From the NCBI GenBank assembly GCA_011800805.1, contig MPNW01000056.1:324178-388177 (forward strand): a DNA stretch of 64,000 nucleotides. The letters run 5' to 3'. Each line of letters opens with the position of its first letter. Position 1 is the stretch's first letter. The position numbers and the translations under genes are program-made. The notes under the pieces were generated by a model that worked only from the letters and a program-made list of their open reading frames with translations, searched no databases and was not told where the DNA came from. Positions 61,273 to 64,000 of this stretch are shown here, piece by piece. The DNA comes from Hirudo medicinalis (Eukaryota > Annelida > Clitellata > Hirudinida > Hirudinidae).

Positions 61273-62432
61273 CGTCCTGCTTGAAACTTCAGCGTTGTAA
61301 ATAATGCAGGTAGTTATGTTATGTTTTCGCACCTGTACACCAAAGAACTTTCATGCAATAATGTAATGGAAAAAATACATTTTTTAAAAAGAAAACATTC
61401 TGATTTTTTTGTAAGTGCTGGTCTACTGACAGCATGTCGGAAAAAGAACATCTTATATCGCAAATTTATTAAGAATCCAACAAATTCTAATAGGCAGACA
61501 TTTGTGTCCTACAGAAACAAATTCAAGTCCATCAAAACAAAAGCCATTAGAGAATTCTATTCGACAAAGTTCAAATCATATCAGAACAACATGAAAAAAA
61601 CTTGGAACTTAATTACACAATTATTGAACAGGCGCAGATCTGAAGTTAATACCGATGTTTTTAAGTCCATCGATGGCAAGGATCTAGCCACACCGGGGAC
61701 ATAACAAAAGCATTCAACAATTATTTTGCGAACATCGGCAGTGACCTAGCACAACAAATCCCTATTCCATCTCTAAATTTTGAATCCTACCTAAAATATC
61801 CTGCATTGCAATCAATCAATGTTTATCCGACGACGCCTATTGAGATCATGAATATTGCTACTCAAATGAAGACATCCCATAGTTGCTGCCTTGATGAAAT
61901 TGATCCGATCCTTGTTAGTGCCTCAATTCCTTGTATAGCTCAAGTATTGTCAGACCTAATTAATTATTCCTTGACCTCGGGTATATTCCCCGAACAGTTG
62001 AAATCTGCCAAAGTAGTCCCAATACACAAATCTGACAATACGCACGTGATCTCCAACTATAGGCCTATTTCAATTTTAAACTACTTCTCGAAGTTCTTTG
62101 AGAAAATAATGCACACAAGACTACAAATACCTCAGCAAATTTTCCATGATCTCAGAAGACCAATTCGGTTTCAGAAAAGGTCACTCAACTTCCATGGCGC
62201 TGATACACAAAAATTGCTGAATCAATCGATCAAAATAAATTTTCCATCGGCATATTCCTGGACTTGGCGAAGGAGTTCGACACTGTCAATCACGCCGTTC
62301 TCTTGAGAAAATTGGACTACTATGGAGTTAGAGGCATCGCCTTGGAGTGGTTCAAGAGCTACTTGTCAAATAGAACTTCTAGTCCACTTTTTGAACTCCA
62401 CATCACCGGTTCAGCATAATAATAATAATAAT

Positions 62433-62472
62433 AATAGTTAATTTATAATGCGCCATTTGCATAGCGTCAGAG
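62433..62472 (-). mobile_element. SINE tail fragment inside the LINE
   Basis: TTTATAATGCGCCATTTGCA and AGCGTCAGAGGAGCA follow the order of the SINE tails at 25745-25790 (TTTATATAGCGCC, AAGCGTGAGGGGCGC). It sits in the RT frame right after an (ATA)n tract at 62417-62435. Confidence 0.5.
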
Positions 62473-62668
62473 GAGCATGTTTCCTGTGGCGTGCCCCAGG
62501 GCTCCATTCTGGGTCCACTTCTATTCCTTATTTATATTAATGATTGATGTCGTGTTTCTGAGTTTTTCGATTTCATTTTATTTGCGGATGTCACTAATTT
62601 GTTATGTTCAGGTGACGATCTGAAAACTTTGACAACAAATATTAATATTAATCTAGGCATCCTATTTG

Positions 62669-62835
62669 ATTAGTTTTGTGCTAATAAACTTTCTCTAAAT
62701 TTAAAAAAGACCAATTACATCCTGTTTCATCATAGGGCAAAACCCATTCCNTGATTAGTTTTGTGCTAATAAACTTTCTCTAAATTTAAAAAAGACCAAT
62801 TACATCCTGTTTCATCATAGGGCAAAACCCATTCC
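62669..62835. repeat. 82-bp direct duplication across a single N in the LINE
   Basis: Bases 62669-62750 (TGATTAGTTTTGTGCTAATA onward to CCATTCC) are repeated at 62752 on; one N lies between. Looks like an unmerged contig overlap. Confidence 0.85.
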
Positions 62836-63639
62836 CTTTGATTGCTCGTCATATTTAAATGGTATTATTATTAATCGTTTAAGTGTAGGTTTTTGGGTGT
62901 TTGGCTTGATGAACATGTGAGTTGGTCAGATCACATTAATTACGTCCTATCCAAAATTTCAAAAAATAACGGACTTTTATCTAAGATTCGATTTTTTTAT
63001 TGACAAAACTGTTGCACTTACGTTGTATTATTCACTTATTTATAAATATTTATCATACTGTGACATTGTTTGGGCCTCGAACTACACTCCAAGACCAAAA
63101 TCCCTTCACATATCTCAAAAACGCTCTATTCGTATCCTCTTTGATATTCCTCCTTCGTCATCTTCCAAGCCATCCTTCTATGAAAATTCTATTTTAAACA
63201 TTTATCAAACAAATGACTTTTTGACCCCTTCCCTCCTCCAAAGACAACTGTCAAACTGTCAAATATATCTCCTCTACACTGGCTAAAACAACAACAACCG
63301 GACGAGCACCCCTTCACTCTTCGTGTCATCCCATGTTCCTGGTCCCGTAGTGTCAGGTTTGGTGACCGCTTTTTCTAAGTCAGTGGTCCTAGAACATGGA
63401 ATGCCCTCCCCCGTTAATATTCGAACTGCCGCCACACCTGAGCTCTTTGGTGCTCAACTAAAGACTTATTTTCTTGATGAGTGCTATTCATAATAAAATC
63501 ACACTAGTCTTTTCTATTTGCATGATTTTAATTTTATTTATTTTTATTTCCTTATTTACTCACTCATTTGATTTTTTTTTATTCGACCGTTTTGGTTTGT
63601 TATATTTTTTTTTCCCCTTCTCTATGGTACATCTACCTC

Positions 63640-64000
63640 TTTGATCCATTCCTTGCAGCGCGTACAAAACAAACTCGCCAAACTTGTCCTTCTTAACCCA
63701 ACCTTCAATAGCACTGACTGCCTGAAGAAATTGCACTGGCTACCGATCCATAATCGTATCATCTTCAAAATCGCACTCATGACATATCGAACTCTCGCGA
63801 CATCCAATCCACCCTATCTCCAACACCTCCTTTTCCACCGTCATACATCTGGTCTTCGCTCATCTTCCATCATTCAACTACACCAACCAGTTCACAAATC
63901 ATCCCTCATCAACAGAGGCTTCTCGCATGCCTCTCCTGCTGTCTGGAATGCCTTACCTCCCCAAGTAAGAGATCAACCATCCCTGGAGCTCTTCAAANTC
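63640..64000 (+). mobile_element. Second LINE fragment, 3' end of an RT, cut by the window edge
   Basis: Open frame RVQNKLAKLVLLNPTFNST, then CLKKLHWLPIHNRIIFKIAL, MTYRTLATSNPPYLQHLL, INRGFSHASPAVWNALPP, typical of the C-terminal end of CR1/L2-type reverse transcriptases. It differs in sequence from the neighbouring LINE, so it is another element. Runs past the end of the window. Confidence 0.75.

Larger units (their letters stand above)
61321..63500 (+). mobile_element. Decayed CR1/Jockey-like LINE
   Basis: Reverse-transcriptase parts in several frames. Near 61480-61700 comes the pre-RT segment with KAIREFYSTKFKSYQNNMKK. Near 61810-62150 is the RT start, with KSAKVVPIHKSDNTHVISNY and RPISILNYFSKFFEKIMHTR. 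Near 62480-62590 are [20 protein letters not shown] and the catalytic box as FADVTN (usual FADD). The C-terminal domain lies near 63000-63200 (LYYSLIYKYLSYCDIVW). The 3' end near 63380-63490 reads TPELFGAQLKTYFLDECYS. Frameshifts, the D-to-V change, an ATA repeat with a SINE scrap at 62417-62470, and an 82-bp duplication across the N at 62751 show it is defective. Confidence 0.85.

Overview
This is a window of nuclear DNA from an invertebrate bilaterian animal. It is A+T-rich, its genes are split by many short GT-AG introns, and it holds animal-only families (Lbx homeobox, tropomodulin, Ly6, melanotransferrin). It also carries CR1/Jockey-type LINE fragments, tRNA-derived SINEs and microsatellites. 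The species cannot be fixed from the sequence. Exons were placed by eye from splice sites, reading phase and remembered family sequences; no database search was run. 'Full phase check' means the listed exon lengths sum to an open frame.

Layout. 0.25-1.75 kb: B4GAT1-like glucuronyltransferase (+), facing a seven-finger C2H2 protein (-, 1.9-3.9 kb). 5.0-7.6 kb: a LINE split by a 1.3-kb TA-flanked insertion that itself holds a SINE. 8.0-10.4 kb: divergent hnRNP K-like KH protein (-), head to head with SMARCB1 (+, 11.0-13.6 kb). STARD10 (+, 14.05-15.8 kb) meets FERRY3/C12orf4 (-, 16.3-19.1 kb) tail to tail. An HSF-domain protein (+, 20.1-20.9 kb) follows, then a small Ly6/GPI protein (-, 21.1-21.7 kb), tropomodulin (-, 23.6-27.1 kb), an ATP7 copper ATPase (+, 29.3-34.8 kb) and STT3B (-, 36.1-41.1 kb).

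41.1-44.5 kb is repeat-rich: a hAT-like transposase remnant and a 214-bp inverted-repeat element with a hammerhead-ribozyme-like core. A 177-residue NK-like homeobox gene (-, 44.5-45.6 kb) follows. Then come a large CAT/CGT microsatellite with a duplicated, broken copy of the last NOP16 exon (46.4-47.0 kb), NOP16 itself (+, 47.5-48.3 kb), ACMSD (+, 49.7-52.2 kb), an Lbx homeobox gene (-, 52.6-56.5 kb) and a GPI-anchored melanotransferrin-like protein (-, 57.5-61.3 kb). The end holds two LINE fragments (61.3-64.0 kb).

The genes are mostly unrelated housekeeping or developmental loci and do not form a pathway. The one grouping with evolutionary meaning is two NK-like homeobox genes about 7 kb apart on the same strand, reminiscent of the ancestral NK cluster. 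Four isolated N characters (6384, 38950, 46646, 62751) occur; at least two are flanked by near-identical direct copies that look like unmerged contig overlaps.

I found no convincing wholly new multi-gene system. The most unusual items are the hammerhead-like inverted-repeat element, the NOP16 exon duplication with repeat expansion, and the nested transposon.
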